Shown here: positions 26,627 to 37,013 of the stretch, piece after piece
Numbering within the stretch: position 1 is the stretch's first letter
Layout: every line of letters starts with the position of its first letter
Origin: Flammeovirga pectinis
GTDB taxonomy: Bacteria > Bacteroidota > Bacteroidia > Cytophagales > Flammeovirgaceae
Direction: 5' to 3'
NCBI RefSeq assembly: GCF_003970675.1
Contig: NZ_CP034562.1
Span: 2,046,001 to 2,110,000, forward strand
DNA length: 64,000 nucleotides
The notes under the pieces: generated by a model
Seen by the model: the letters and a program-made list of their open reading frames with translations, nothing else
Told to the model about the DNA's origin: nothing
Database searches by the model: none
Made by a program: the position numbers and the translations under genes

Positions 26627-27505
26627 ATGTATAAAAATATACTCTTATTTTTCTTAATCGTTACTCCATCAGTAGTTTTTGCACAGAAAACTAAGAAAGT
26701 TAGTGCAGCAATAACAGAGCCTTTACTAGACAGTTATACCGTAGGCACTTTTAAAGAACAACTATTAAGGAAGGCTCAAATACAAGCATTGGCAGATCAA
26801 TTTGGCACAAACCTTTCATCTAGTACAGATTTACAAGTCAACAATTCATCAACAGATTTAATGTCTTTAAATACTTCTACTGTTAAAGGTGAGTGGATAA
26901 AAACAACTAACCTTTCTTATGAATGGTTTATAGAAACTATTGATGGAGAGCAAACTGTTTACCTAAAATGTGCCGTTAGTGGAAAAGGTAGAGAGATTAC
27001 TACTCCTAATATAAAAATTGAATCGGCAACACTTAGTTGTAATCAATCAAGTGATTGTGAAACAAATGAGTTTAAAGAGGGACAAAGTCTTTATGTTTCT
27101 TTCAAATCTCCCAAAGATGGGTATGTGAGTGTTTTTATGAGAGAAGAGGGTATTGTTTACAGGTTATTTCCTTACTCCTCATTAAAAGGTGAGCAAGGTG
27201 ATGCTTTAAAAATTGAGAGTGATAAAGAATACATCCTTTTTGACCCACAAAAAGCTTCTGATTTCGAAAACCTATCAAGTAGACAAATTGATGAACTACA
27301 ACTTTCTACCATGGGCAAAGATAAATTATTTAATAGGCTGTATGTGATTTATAGTCCTACCCCATTTACTAAACCAATTTTAGAAACCGGACAAGGTGGA
27401 ATAAAAACTATTAGTCCAGAAGAATTTCAATCTTGGTTAACTACTAACAAAGGGAATAATACAGATTTTCAAGATAAATTATTGTATTTCACTATAGAGA
27501 AATAA
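26627..27505 (+). CDS. Exported DUF4384-domain protein
   Basis: 292 residues. Signal peptide (1-19, ending VFAQ). The N-terminal half includes an LPP20/FlgT-like helix (KAQIQALADQFGTNL). The second half (about 145-240) matches DUF4384 with EGQSLYVSFKSPKDGYVSVFM, VYRLFPY and the later YILFDP. DUF4384 commonly occurs in secreted proteins alongside caspase-like peptidases or kinases. A caspase-domain gene lies about 2.5 kb away. The function is unknown. Confidence 0.82.
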   Translation: MYKNILLFFLIVTPSVVFAQKTKKVSAAITEPLLDSYTVGTFKEQLLRKAQIQALADQFGTNLSSSTDLQVNNSSTDLMSLNTSTVKGEWIKTTNLSYEWFIETIDGEQTVYLKCAVSGKGREITTPNIKIESATLSCNQSSDCETNEFKEGQSLYVSFKSPKDGYVSVFMREEGIVYRLFPYSSLKGEQGDALKIESDKEYILFDPQKASDFENLSSRQIDELQLSTMGKDKLFNRLYVIYSPTPFTKPILETGQGGIKTISPEEFQSWLTTNKGNNTDFQDKLLYFTIEK

Positions 27506-27509
27506 AAAG

Positions 27510-27548
27510 AAACCTCCTCAAATTTAGAATAACTTGAGGAGGTTTTTT
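27510..27548. terminator. Bidirectional terminator
   Basis: A 12-bp stem (27510-27521 with 27534-27545) followed by T lies between convergent stops at 27505 and 27550. Confidence 0.92.
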
Positions 27549-27549
27549 A

Positions 27550-30081
27550 TTAGAAATTAAAACCAAGTTTTGTATAGAAATAGGCTCCATTAAAACCCAT
27601 TTGAACTGCATCGTAATACCCACCAGATTCCGTTGCTAAAGGATCTTGTTTAGACGGATAAATGTTAAAAATATTATTACCTCCAAGAGTCCAATTAATA
27701 TTTTTTGTAAACCCATATGTTACTGCAATATCAGTAGTGATTTTTGCGGAATAATAATCAATTTCTTCATCCCAGTTCATTAATTCAACCTCAGAAAATC
27801 TATTCAGTCTAACCATTGTTGATAGTTTTTTATAGGAATGATTTACTGAGAAATTAAATTTACTTTTAGGAGCAGATGCTAATAAAAACATTTGTTCTCG
27901 CTCTCCAAAATAAATATCCTCTTTTCCTTTTAGTTTATCACTTGTATGAATTTCTCCAAGTTCCATGTGATTAAAATTACCTGCTAAAGATGTTGTTATA
28001 GTATGTAAATCAATATGATGTGTATAGGCTACAACTACATCTATTCCCATAGTTTTTGTATCAATTGCATTTGTAAAAAACTGGGCAGCACCTACTCCCA
28101 TTGCTTTAAGTTCATCGCCTACATCTGGATCATCTTCTGTAAATGCTCCCGTTAATACAATACGATCATCTATAGCAACATAATAACCATCTACCGTTAA
28201 AGATAAACCATCAACAGGGTTTAATGTAAAACCTAAACTTGCATTGAATGCCTTTTCTTGTGTTAATTCTGGAATACCTAAAGTTTTTGCTAATTCACTA
28301 TCATTTGGAGCAATTACTTTATCAATACCTACACCTCCTGCAAAATCTGTAAACTTTGTATTATAATGAATTTGAGCTAAAGAAGGTGCTCTAAAGCCAG
28401 TACTTACAGAACCTCTAAAAGCAAGTGCTTTAGACACTTCATATCTCGATGCAATTTTACCGTTTAATGTACTTCCAAAATCACTATAATTTTCATATCT
28501 AACAGCAACAGCCATCATCCATTTTTTAGTTATATCAGCTTCTACGTCTAAATATACAGCAGCATTTGTTCTATTTACATTCACCTCATTTTCTGGCATA
28601 AAACCAGGAAAACCTTGAGCTCCACCATCTAAACTACCATCAGAATAGTTTTTGTAAGATGCTTCTTCACCAGCTCCAATTCCATACTGATCAATTCTAA
28701 ATTCAGTACCAACTGCTACATTAAAACCTTCTAGAATGCCATCATAATATTTAGATGCATTTAACCCCGTTACATTTTGAGATAAATAATGACGACCTGC
28801 ATAAAAACTTGTTGGAGAACTAGCCCCCATTGATACATTCACAGTGTTATTAACCGAGTAATCAAAACCGTTATAACCATAAGTATTGTTTAAGTCAAGT
28901 TTCCAACCTTTGTACATAGATTTTATACCAGTGCTTACAGAATAATCTGTGATATCAGAAATAATATTTGGGTTATATCCATTTGGATAAATTTCAGGTA
29001 CATTCCTGTCATCATCTGCAAATCTAGTCCAAGCATAAGATTCACCATGTCTAAAGTTATAACCACCAAAAGCATAAATTTCTGTATTTTCTGACAATGG
29101 TACTCCTGCATTTAAAAATGCTCCATAACTATCCGCTAATGCATCACCAACTTCTGTTCTAAATGTTTCTTCTCCTTCTGCTGGAGCTCTATTTGTTCTA
29201 CCTCTATGTTGATATTGCCCTGTCAAATTAAGAAAGCCACCATTATCACCCAGTTTTGCTCCATAGTTTACATCTACATTTGCAGTTGCTCCATCTCCTT
29301 CAGAAGTAATTCCGGTACCCATATTAACACTAATACCATCATCATTTTTCTTGGTAACAATATTAATAACTCCTGCAATAGCATCAGACCCATATTGTGC
29401 AGAAGCTCCATCTCTTAAGATTTCAATTCGTTCAATTGCGGCCATTGGAATAGCATTTAAATCTGTACCCGTATTTCCCCTTCCTCTAGTTCCGTAAATA
29501 TTAACAAGTGAAGATTGGTGTCTTCTTTTTCCATTAATTAAAACTAATGTCTGATCTGGCCCTAAACCTCTTAAAGTTGCTGGATCTACATGATCTGCAC
29601 CATCTGCACCCGTTTGTCTGTTAGCGTTAAAAGATGGGGCTACGTATTGTAACAATTGATTCATGTCTAACTGCCCAGTTGCTGCAGTTACATCTGCTAA
29701 GTTAATTACATCAATAGCTACTGGAGTTTCAGTAACAGTTCTATTTTGACTACGTGATCCTACAATTTCAATCGCTTCGAGCTCTGTAGCATCTTCTTGT
29801 AAAGATATTTTTAATTCAGTATCATTTGTGGCTATAAAAGTTTGTTCTTTAAAACCAACTGCACGAGCAATTAGCGTTTTTCCTTCTTCAATTTTAAAAG
29901 AAAAATAACCTTCAAAGTTTGTTGATGTACCATGACTAGTATTACCAGCTTCGTAAATAACTACTCCGGGTAAAGCATCTCCATAATTATCTACAACTTG
30001 TCCTTTTACAGTTATTTCACCTGCAAATGAATAAGTAATAGAAGATAGTATTATAGATAAGGATAATAAAAATTGATTCAT
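27550..30081 (-). CDS. TonB-dependent receptor with carboxypeptidase-regulatory domain
   Basis: 843 residues. Signal peptide (1-20), carboxypeptidase-regulatory-like domain (about 22-100, GQVVDNYGDALPGVVIYE), plug (about 115-235, with QTLVLINGKRRHQSSLVN and IERIEILRDGASAQYGSDAI), and a 22-strand barrel ending in FNGAYFYTKLGFNF with the terminal aromatic residue required for assembly. The plug motifs resemble the siderophore/vitamin receptor group rather than SusC. No binding-partner gene is adjacent, so the ligand remains open; iron complexes or small peptides are plausible. Confidence 0.92.
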   Translation of the reverse strand: MNQFLLSLSIILSSITYSFAGEITVKGQVVDNYGDALPGVVIYEAGNTSHGTSTNFEGYFSFKIEEGKTLIARAVGFKEQTFIATNDTELKISLQEDATELEAIEIVGSRSQNRTVTETPVAIDVINLADVTAATGQLDMNQLLQYVAPSFNANRQTGADGADHVDPATLRGLGPDQTLVLINGKRRHQSSLVNIYGTRGRGNTGTDLNAIPMAAIERIEILRDGASAQYGSDAIAGVINIVTKKNDDGISVNMGTGITSEGDGATANVDVNYGAKLGDNGGFLNLTGQYQHRGRTNRAPAEGEETFRTEVGDALADSYGAFLNAGVPLSENTEIYAFGGYNFRHGESYAWTRFADDDRNVPEIYPNGYNPNIISDITDYSVSTGIKSMYKGWKLDLNNTYGYNGFDYSVNNTVNVSMGASSPTSFYAGRHYLSQNVTGLNASKYYDGILEGFNVAVGTEFRIDQYGIGAGEEASYKNYSDGSLDGGAQGFPGFMPENEVNVNRTNAAVYLDVEADITKKWMMAVAVRYENYSDFGSTLNGKIASRYEVSKALAFRGSVSTGFRAPSLAQIHYNTKFTDFAGGVGIDKVIAPNDSELAKTLGIPELTQEKAFNASLGFTLNPVDGLSLTVDGYYVAIDDRIVLTGAFTEDDPDVGDELKAMGVGAAQFFTNAIDTKTMGIDVVVAYTHHIDLHTITTSLAGNFNHMELGEIHTSDKLKGKEDIYFGEREQMFLLASAPKSKFNFSVNHSYKKLSTMVRLNRFSEVELMNWDEEIDYYSAKITTDIAVTYGFTKNINWTLGGNNIFNIYPSKQDPLATESGGYYDAVQMGFNGAYFYTKLGFNF

Positions 30082-30231
30082 ATTGATTGTTTGTACTTTT
30101 TAGTTATACCCCTTTAGGTACATTTCAAAGTTCTATCAAAAGAATCCATTTTTCCAAAAGTTGTTTATTGTTATGGGGATAATTAAAAATCATTCACACA
30201 CTTCATTAATATTGATGTTTAAGTAAAAAAC

Positions 30232-30283
30232 AAGGTGTTCAAAATTTAACAATCTATATATTCTGTTAAATTTTGAACACCTT
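30232..30283 (-). terminator. Long hairpin terminator after the flavoprotein gene
   Basis: Arms 30232-30251 and 30264-30283 pair over 20 bp with a 12-nt loop. On the minus strand a T-run follows. It lies 43 bp past the stop codon of the 30326 gene. Confidence 0.9.
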
Positions 30284-30325
30284 TATTATTTATAAACTTA
30301 AGATATAAATCATTATAAAATTGCA

Positions 30326-31552
30326 CTATTCTAAGAGTACGGAAGCTGAGCAACCTGAAATAAATCCCGTTGTCCATGCTGCTTGAAAGTTAAAACCACC
30401 TGTTATACCATCAATATCCATCAATTCTCCTGCAAAATATAAATTATTAATATGTTTACTTTGCATAGTTTTTACATCGATATCAGTTAGACTCACACCT
30501 CCACAAGTAACAAATTCCTCTTTAAATTTAGTAGTTCCTTTTACTTCATATTCATCAGACAAAAGCATTTCAACTAATTTATTGAGTTCTTTTTTACTAA
30601 GATCTAACCACATCTTTGATTCGGGAATACCAATCTTATCCAAACAATAATCCCAAAGTCTTTGTGGTAATGTAAAGGGGTTATTATTCTTAATTTGTTT
30701 CTTTCTTAATTTTTCCTTCTGCTCTTGAATAAAAACTCTTAAATCTTGATCCGAATATTTATTAAACCAAGATATTAAAATAGAAAAATGATAGTTTTTA
30801 TCTGAAAGGGCTCTTGCTCCCCATGCTGAAGTTCTTAATACTACAGGTCCGCTAACTCCCCAATGAGTTACTAAAAGTGGCCCTGTTTCTTGTAATTTTT
30901 TCTCTCCTATAACTCTTATTTTTGCATCTGGAACTGACAACCCCATTAATGATGCTAATTTTTTATCTTGAATTTTAAAGGTAAACAATGAAGGAACAGG
31001 TCTTTCTATTGTATGTCCTAAATCTGATAACCAATTTAAACCTTCAATTTTTGGTTGTCCGCCAGTACAGACAATTACACGATCAAAAACCTCTTCAATT
31101 CCATTAATTACTAAACCAATTTTATTTCCTTCCTTAGAAGTTAAACCTGTAACTGTACTACTTAAACGTAAGTTAACATGGCATTTAAAGGCTTCTTTTT
31201 GCAAACAATCTATTATTGTTTGGGAATCATTAGACTCCGGAAACATTCTCTTATCTGGCTCTTCTTTAATCTTAACTCCTCTATCTTCAAACCATTTTAC
31301 GGTATGTTCTGCATTGAATACATTAAATGCTTTCTTTAGGAACTTTTCTCCTCTTGGGTAATTTTTTGATAGCTGTACCGGGTTAAAGGTTGCATTAGTT
31401 ACATTACACCTACCACCTCCAGAAATTTTTACTTTACCTAGAACCTTAGAAGTCTTTTCTAAAAGGTGAACTTCAGCTTTATTTTCTGCTGCTTTTATTG
31501 CCGCAAAATAACCTGCTGCTCCTCCACCTATTACCGCTACTTTTAGTTGCAT
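30326..31552 (-). CDS. HI0933/BaiN-family FAD-dependent oxidoreductase
   Basis: 408 residues from the ATG at 31552 (a GTG one codon earlier is possible). Rossmann FAD-binding motif GGGAAG at 9-14, then ISGGGRCNVTN at 43-53, which is the hallmark of the HI0933/YhiN/BaiN family. The C-terminal signature GELMDIDGITGGFNFQAAW with the final TGFISG is present. Relatives reduce bile-acid intermediates in gut bacteria, but most members, including marine ones, have no known substrate. Monocistronic and ends at a long hairpin. Confidence 0.9.
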   Translation of the reverse strand: MQLKVAVIGGGAAGYFAAIKAAENKAEVHLLEKTSKVLGKVKISGGGRCNVTNATFNPVQLSKNYPRGEKFLKKAFNVFNAEHTVKWFEDRGVKIKEEPDKRMFPESNDSQTIIDCLQKEAFKCHVNLRLSSTVTGLTSKEGNKIGLVINGIEEVFDRVIVCTGGQPKIEGLNWLSDLGHTIERPVPSLFTFKIQDKKLASLMGLSVPDAKIRVIGEKKLQETGPLLVTHWGVSGPVVLRTSAWGARALSDKNYHFSILISWFNKYSDQDLRVFIQEQKEKLRKKQIKNNNPFTLPQRLWDYCLDKIGIPESKMWLDLSKKELNKLVEMLLSDEYEVKGTTKFKEEFVTCGGVSLTDIDVKTMQSKHINNLYFAGELMDIDGITGGFNFQAAWTTGFISGCSASVLLE

Positions 31553-31683
31553 CACAAATAATATATCTTAATATGAATTCTAATGAGAATAATCAATTAC
31601 AAAACTACTGAAATAATAAAAACTCTCTTAAACCTCTTTATCAACCTTAGCTTTAAAAAGAGTTTATTCTGATTTAGAAAAAT

Positions 31684-31723
31684 AAAAAGACACCCATTAC
31701 TTTAATATAATGAGTGTCTTTTT
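31684..31723 (-). terminator. Terminator after the YfhO-like gene
   Basis: Arms 31684-31699 and 31708-31723 pair over 16 positions with one mismatch. A- and T-runs flank both ends. It lies 18 bp past the stop at 31742. Confidence 0.88.
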
Positions 31724-31741
31724 AAAAATCAGTTGTTACTT

Positions 31742-34264
31742 TTAATTATTCTCTTTCTTTAAATTATATGCTGTAAAGCCAATTGCTACTACTAACAATA
31801 ATAAAGTTAAATAACCCGATATGATGGATATAGTACCACCAATAACGTAAGAGTCTGGATCAAAATCAAAAGTAATTTCATGAGTACCTGCTGGAATATG
31901 TAATCCTCTTAATACATAGTTAGCACAAATAATATCAACTGGTTCACCATCGATTTTTGCAATCCAACCTGCGGGATAATATACTTCTGAAAATACACCA
32001 AAACCACCTTTTACAGATTGTGAATTATATTTTATTCTTCTTTGATGAAAATCTACCAGCTCAATTTTATCACCGTTTGATTTAGAAGATGAAATATCAG
32101 CATTTGGAAATTTGTTTGTATCTACAATTGCTTGAATACTTGGATCTATTGATGGCAAAGCTTCAATTTCTTCATCTGGAGATGATACTTTTACTACTTT
32201 ATCCACAAACCACGCATGCCCTAAAGCATTTGGATTTTGATAAACAGCATTTGCATCAGCACCTAAAATTGTATATTTCATATTCAGCATATTTAAAGCG
32301 GGTGTTGCTTTTATGGCCAAAGTATCACCTTTCTGAATTGCCTCTCCTAAAGTTTGCATTTCTCTTGGTAACTCTCGTTCTATCAAATCTTGATAACGTC
32401 TTAATTTAGCGGCAAAATAACCACCAATTGATTTATGGAAGTAAGATGTATTTGCCTCATTAAAGACATTCGCAGTTAAATTTAACACACGGTAATTAGG
32501 ATCATTATCTCTAAGGATTGCTAGATCTGCAGCTGTCGGAGTATGTACTTCTTTATTATTCGTTTTTTGGAAAGAAGCATCATTTATATATCTTTTTGCT
32601 ACACCCCAAACATCTCCCAATGTCAAAAACCCAACTATTATAACGGTTAATGTCATAGATAATTTCTTCTTAGAATAAGCAAAAAGTACTGCGATTGCTA
32701 CAAGAACAAACAAAATAGATCTTCCTACATCACCTCTCATCATATCTACTCTTTCAGCATCTAATGCATTTGTAAACTGACGAATTATATTAGGGTCATT
32801 TATACCAAACATTTGTTGGAATATCTGTGCATCACGAGGTCCACTAACATCCATAAATCCAGCTCCTACCCACATTAACGCTAATAAACCAACAGTTACT
32901 CCTGCTGCATTTAAAGCTGCTTTTTGTGTTTTTTCATTCCAACCATCTTTAATAATTTTATCAAAACCTAACGCAGCGCCCATAGCCATTACTACACAAG
33001 TAACACCTAATGACATTGCAGGAGTTCTAAATTTATTCATCCCTGGAAGGATATCAAATAATGAATAATTAAACCATTGAAGATGTTTACCCCAAGCAAA
33101 CATAGCTGTAATTAAAACTCCTCCTATTAGCCAATTCCGTTCTCTCTTATCTAAAATAAATAAGGCTAAAATAAATAAGAATGATAGAATTGCACCTTGA
33201 TAGATAGGACCTCCAGTAAATGGTTGATCACCAAAATAAAGAGGTAATTTAAAGTTCGGGTTATTAATTATTGATTTAGCTTGTTGTTTACCTGCTGCCT
33301 TTTCTAATTGAGCAGCCATTGGTCCATCTTTAGAAATATTTTCTTGACTACTTCCTCCATAAAAATTAGGAGCAATTAATGTCAAAGTTTCCATTTTCCC
33401 TTCACTCCAACTAAAGGCATAATCTTTATCTAAACCCTCTTCTGTGTGATTCGATTCTTGACCTTGAAGAGGTGTTAATTCTTTCTTACCTCTAATTGAA
33501 TATTCAGAATATTCTTTTGTGGTCCATACTTTCCATAATTGAGTTGAAGCTCCCAATCCTGCAGCTAAAATACCTAAAGGAATAACTCTAGTTAGAAAAA
33601 TATTAAGTTCACCTTTTTTATAAAAGAAATAAAGCTCTGAAAGGCCATATATTAAACACACAAAGATTAAATAATAAGTAATTTGATAGTGAGTAGCTCT
33701 AACTTCTAATGTTACACTTGTTGCAAGTAATGCGACTCCAAGTAACCATTTTTTATCAAAAAGTAATCGCATACCTCCAATCACCATAGCACCGTATCCT
33801 ATAGCCCATAACTTTGTCATATGTCCAGCTTCCAATGATGTTATGTAGAAGGTATTCATTGCAAATGCCACAGAAATAAACATCCCTACCCAAGGGTTTA
33901 CTCTAAAACACATTAAAGCAATCCATAAACATGACATTAATAAGAAAACAGTCATTGCATTCTCATATGTACTTTGAAGTCCTAACATCGACCCAGCAAA
34001 TAATACGTGTGTTGGATCTCCTTTTAAACTTGAAAAAAGAAGTTCAGGCATTCCTGAAAACATTGCAGTATTCCATAAAGGTGATTCTCCAGTTTCTTTT
34101 GCTTCTAATTGAGAAGTATGAGACATACCCTCAAAATGAACTAAATCACTCTGACGTAAAGACTTTCCTTCAAAAAATGAAGGATTAAAATAAATTACAC
34201 TAAAGATAAAAAATACTGGTATTACAAATACCCAGCTATATTTTTGAAAGTTAAATTTGTTCAT
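31742..34264 (-). CDS. YfhO-like polytopic membrane protein
   Basis: 840 residues from the ATG at 34264; a TTG directly before would add one residue. About 12-14 hydrophobic helices fill the first 540 residues, with the family's large loop (SLRQSDLVHFEGM, SPLWNTAMFSGMP) after helix 1. A soluble C-terminal part (about 560-790) precedes a last helix. In Firmicutes YfhO glycosylates lipoteichoic acid; in Bacteroidota the relatives are presumed GT-C-type glycosyltransferases acting on lipid-linked sugars. The start overlaps the end of the upstream GT4 gene by 14 bp, a translationally coupled pair, which supports a role in surface glycan synthesis. Confidence 0.85.
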   Translation of the reverse strand: MNKFNFQKYSWVFVIPVFFIFSVIYFNPSFFEGKSLRQSDLVHFEGMSHTSQLEAKETGESPLWNTAMFSGMPELLFSSLKGDPTHVLFAGSMLGLQSTYENAMTVFLLMSCLWIALMCFRVNPWVGMFISVAFAMNTFYITSLEAGHMTKLWAIGYGAMVIGGMRLLFDKKWLLGVALLATSVTLEVRATHYQITYYLIFVCLIYGLSELYFFYKKGELNIFLTRVIPLGILAAGLGASTQLWKVWTTKEYSEYSIRGKKELTPLQGQESNHTEEGLDKDYAFSWSEGKMETLTLIAPNFYGGSSQENISKDGPMAAQLEKAAGKQQAKSIINNPNFKLPLYFGDQPFTGGPIYQGAILSFLFILALFILDKRERNWLIGGVLITAMFAWGKHLQWFNYSLFDILPGMNKFRTPAMSLGVTCVVMAMGAALGFDKIIKDGWNEKTQKAALNAAGVTVGLLALMWVGAGFMDVSGPRDAQIFQQMFGINDPNIIRQFTNALDAERVDMMRGDVGRSILFVLVAIAVLFAYSKKKLSMTLTVIIVGFLTLGDVWGVAKRYINDASFQKTNNKEVHTPTAADLAILRDNDPNYRVLNLTANVFNEANTSYFHKSIGGYFAAKLRRYQDLIERELPREMQTLGEAIQKGDTLAIKATPALNMLNMKYTILGADANAVYQNPNALGHAWFVDKVVKVSSPDEEIEALPSIDPSIQAIVDTNKFPNADISSSKSNGDKIELVDFHQRRIKYNSQSVKGGFGVFSEVYYPAGWIAKIDGEPVDIICANYVLRGLHIPAGTHEITFDFDPDSYVIGGTISIISGYLTLLLLVVAIGFTAYNLKKENN

Positions 34265-35438
34265 CAATTATTTGTTCAATTATTTTTTTAAAATTAAAAC
34301 CTGCGTCGTTAATATTAAATTTTTCAACTGCATTTTTTCGAATTAATTCTCTATCATAAGTTTTGTCTTCTTCTATCCAATTCTGAATACCTTCAGCTAA
34401 ACAATCCGAATTTGTTTCATTTAAAAGAATTCCATTTGATTGATTTATGACTTCTCTCATACCTCCATTTGAAAAGGACATAACAGGTGTACCGCAATAT
34501 AAACTCTCAAGCATTACATTAGTCAATACATCTTCACGAGTAGGTAAAATAAATAAATCTGAAGCATTGTAGGCTAAAGCCATCTCTTCCTCTGATGTTA
34601 ATAACCCTGCAACTTTTATATTTTGTGAATCAAAAAGGTTTTTATCATAGTTTCCTACAATTAGTAACTGAATATTCTTAAGGTCAACTTTTTTCAATGC
34701 ATCAATTAAAATATCAGCTCCTTTTCTATAATTTGAGACTCTTTCACTAATAAATAAAATTACTTTTTCATCTTTATTTAATTTAAAAAATGATTTTGCT
34801 TTTTCTTGATCATGTATAATAAATTCATTCTCATCTAAGCAATTATAAAATCTATGATGTTTAAAACTAGCTAATAATTCACTTTCTAACGAATGATCTA
34901 ATACCCATTGTGAAGGAGCAGACACTTCAATATTTTTACCTTGGTATACTTCTTTCTTAATTTTTTTAAAATATGTTTCTAGAGAGGAATATTCTTTAAA
35001 CCTATTAAGATCATTTAAATAATGAAACCCTCCAAGAAAGTGTGCCATATCATGAAGATATATTATCACAGGTTTATTTATATTTTTAAAAAATGATGGG
35101 TAATCCAAAAAGTTTGTCGTCCAATGTAATACTATTATATCAGCTTCTTTAACAAGAGAATGCTCGTGAATTTTATAATATGAAAATGGTGAAGAAAATC
35201 CTTCACAATATTTATTTTCCTTGATATAACGAGGAAATAATTTTATCAGTTTCACCAATGATGACAATCTTCTAAACCACTTTGAAGAGTTATAAGCATA
35301 AACTTCAGTTTGATTTAAAGTTTCTTCTCTAGTAAGTATTTTAGATTGCACACCCTGATTTAATAATCCTAAATGTAATCTATAAGCAGCTTTCCCTGCC
35401 CCTCCGTAAGGGTATGTACTTATATGAGTAATTTTCAT
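34251..35438 (-). CDS. GT4-family glycosyltransferase
   Basis: 395 residues. GT-B fold: N-terminal MKITHISTYPYGGAGKAAYRL acceptor domain, C-terminal donor domain with ILFISERVSNYRKGADIL and the retaining E-x7-E-like segment LPTREDVLTNVMLESLYCGTPV. Probably transfers a sugar from a nucleotide donor to a growing glycan at the inner face of the membrane. Overlaps the downstream YfhO-like gene and is divergent from the flippase operon, with 246 bp between. Confidence 0.9.
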   Translation of the reverse strand: MKITHISTYPYGGAGKAAYRLHLGLLNQGVQSKILTREETLNQTEVYAYNSSKWFRRLSSLVKLIKLFPRYIKENKYCEGFSSPFSYYKIHEHSLVKEADIIVLHWTTNFLDYPSFFKNINKPVIIYLHDMAHFLGGFHYLNDLNRFKEYSSLETYFKKIKKEVYQGKNIEVSAPSQWVLDHSLESELLASFKHHRFYNCLDENEFIIHDQEKAKSFFKLNKDEKVILFISERVSNYRKGADILIDALKKVDLKNIQLLIVGNYDKNLFDSQNIKVAGLLTSEEEMALAYNASDLFILPTREDVLTNVMLESLYCGTPVMSFSNGGMREVINQSNGILLNETNSDCLAEGIQNWIEEDKTYDRELIRKNAVEKFNINDAGFNFKKIIEQIIDEQI

Positions 35439-35645
35439 TAATAATTAAATTAATTTGTATTAAGGTTCCACAAATATGGTTACAAATCCGAATCTTTTAA
35501 AGATTAAGACAAATAAACGATAAATACAGATTAAAAATAAGTTCATTTATTTTTGAATTAACTTTTATAAAGATCAATATTCAAAACAAGAATAGTATTA
35601 TGATAAAATTTCAATCAAAATGAATTTTTATGTGAGGTGATTTAG

Positions 35646-35653
35646 TAACTTTG
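35646..35653 (+). promoter_or_regulatory. Putative -7 box for the polysaccharide operon
   Basis: TAACTTTG matches TAnnTTTG, 31 bp before the GTG start of the flippase. A -33 TTTG is not obvious at the right spacing. Confidence 0.35.
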
Positions 35654-35684
35654 TTTGAATTTATTTTATTGATAAAAGGTAAAA

Positions 35685-37013
35685 GTGGGTATAAAAGAAA
35701 CATTCATTAATTGGTATAAAAAAGACGGTGTTAAGTCTATTCTAAAAAATATCAATTGGTTAGTATTAGACCGAATTATTAGGATGGTTGGTGGATTACT
35801 AATCAACGCTTGGGTAAGTAGATACCTTGGACCATCCAAGATGGGTATTTGGGACATCTCAATTTCTGTTTCTTCGTTATTTCTAATCTTTTCTAGTTTT
35901 GGTTTAGATCGTTTAGCTATTAGGAATTTTGTTAATAGTGATAGAGAAACGACTAATACTAATTTATCTGTCCTATTTACAATGAGAGCATCTGCTGCTT
36001 TGATCTCATTTTTAACTAGTGGATTAATTTTGCAATATCTTGCTGATGGGTCACAAGAAAGAATTATTGTAGGATGGATGATATCCTCAAGTATTCTAGT
36101 TCAAGTATTTGACATTTTCACTTTTAAGCTTCAGGCAGACTTACTCTCTAAATATACTGTTATAGCCAAAGGATGTGGATTTATTATATCCTCAATACTT
36201 AAGGTGATCTGTATTACTGAAAATTTATCTTTAGAGTATTTTGTAGCCACTTATTTGGTTGATTTTATCATTGGTTTTCTTCTTCTCTCCATTATCTTTA
36301 TCAAGAAGTATAGCTTTATAAAATTCAAATTTTCGAGTACTGTTTTTAAAGATTATTGGACTTCATTCTTTCCTCTTTTATTATCAAGTTTGGCATTTAT
36401 TATTTATAGCAAAATAGATCAGATAATGATTGATAGGATGATAGATGAAACTGCCGTTGGAGTTTATACTAGAGCTGTAAAACTTAATGATATTGCTATT
36501 GCAATTTATACAATAATGTCGAGTTCACTTTTCCCAGAACTCACTAAACAATATAATAAAAGCATAAAAGATTTAAACAAGTCGTATGAAAGGATTTGTT
36601 CATTATTATCAGGCTTATCATATTTAGGAGTTATTGCAACAATATTTCTAAGTGATTTTGTAATTGATTTATTATATGGTCCATCCTATTCTGGAGCCGC
36701 AAATAATCTCAAAATTCTAATTGTTGGAATGATATTCTTATACAATGGAGGGATGAAAGGTAATTACCTGATACTATTAAACAAGAAAAAGATTATTACG
36801 ATTACGAGTTTTGCTTCTATCTTTATCAATGTTGGAATGAACGCACTATTAATACCGAAATATGGTGCAAATGGTGCTGCAATCGCTTCTGTTTTTACTT
36901 TATGTTTTATCAATTTTCTAATAAATTTCTTATTTAAAGATACACGTGAGGTAGGTAGAATTCAATTCAGATCATTTTTCTTAGTACACTTTATAAAAAA
37001 ATATATACTGTGA
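35685..37013 (+). CDS. Polysaccharide flippase of the Wzx/MATE-like family
   Basis: 442 residues starting at a GTG. About 12-14 membrane helices. Typical first segment of Wzx-like proteins: LDRIIRMVGGLLINAWVSRYLGPSKMGIW, followed by FGLDRLAIRNF. It moves lipid-linked oligosaccharide units to the periplasmic side. The following GT61 gene starts inside its stop codon (GTGA overlap), so the genes are translationally coupled. Confidence 0.9.
   Translation: MGIKETFINWYKKDGVKSILKNINWLVLDRIIRMVGGLLINAWVSRYLGPSKMGIWDISISVSSLFLIFSSFGLDRLAIRNFVNSDRETTNTNLSVLFTMRASAALISFLTSGLILQYLADGSQERIIVGWMISSSILVQVFDIFTFKLQADLLSKYTVIAKGCGFIISSILKVICITENLSLEYFVATYLVDFIIGFLLLSIIFIKKYSFIKFKFSSTVFKDYWTSFFPLLLSSLAFIIYSKIDQIMIDRMIDETAVGVYTRAVKLNDIAIAIYTIMSSSLFPELTKQYNKSIKDLNKSYERICSLLSGLSYLGVIATIFLSDFVIDLLYGPSYSGAANNLKILIVGMIFLYNGGMKGNYLILLNKKKIITITSFASIFINVGMNALLIPKYGANGAAIASVFTLCFINFLINFLFKDTREVGRIQFRSFFLVHFIKKYIL

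Noticed and set aside
22598-27505. Reading caspase, helicase, LPP20-like and DUF4384 genes as one defence operon
   Set aside because: The genes are on both strands, separated by terminators and by unrelated transporter and acetyltransferase genes, and three of the proteins are exported. A shared envelope role remains possible but not an operon.
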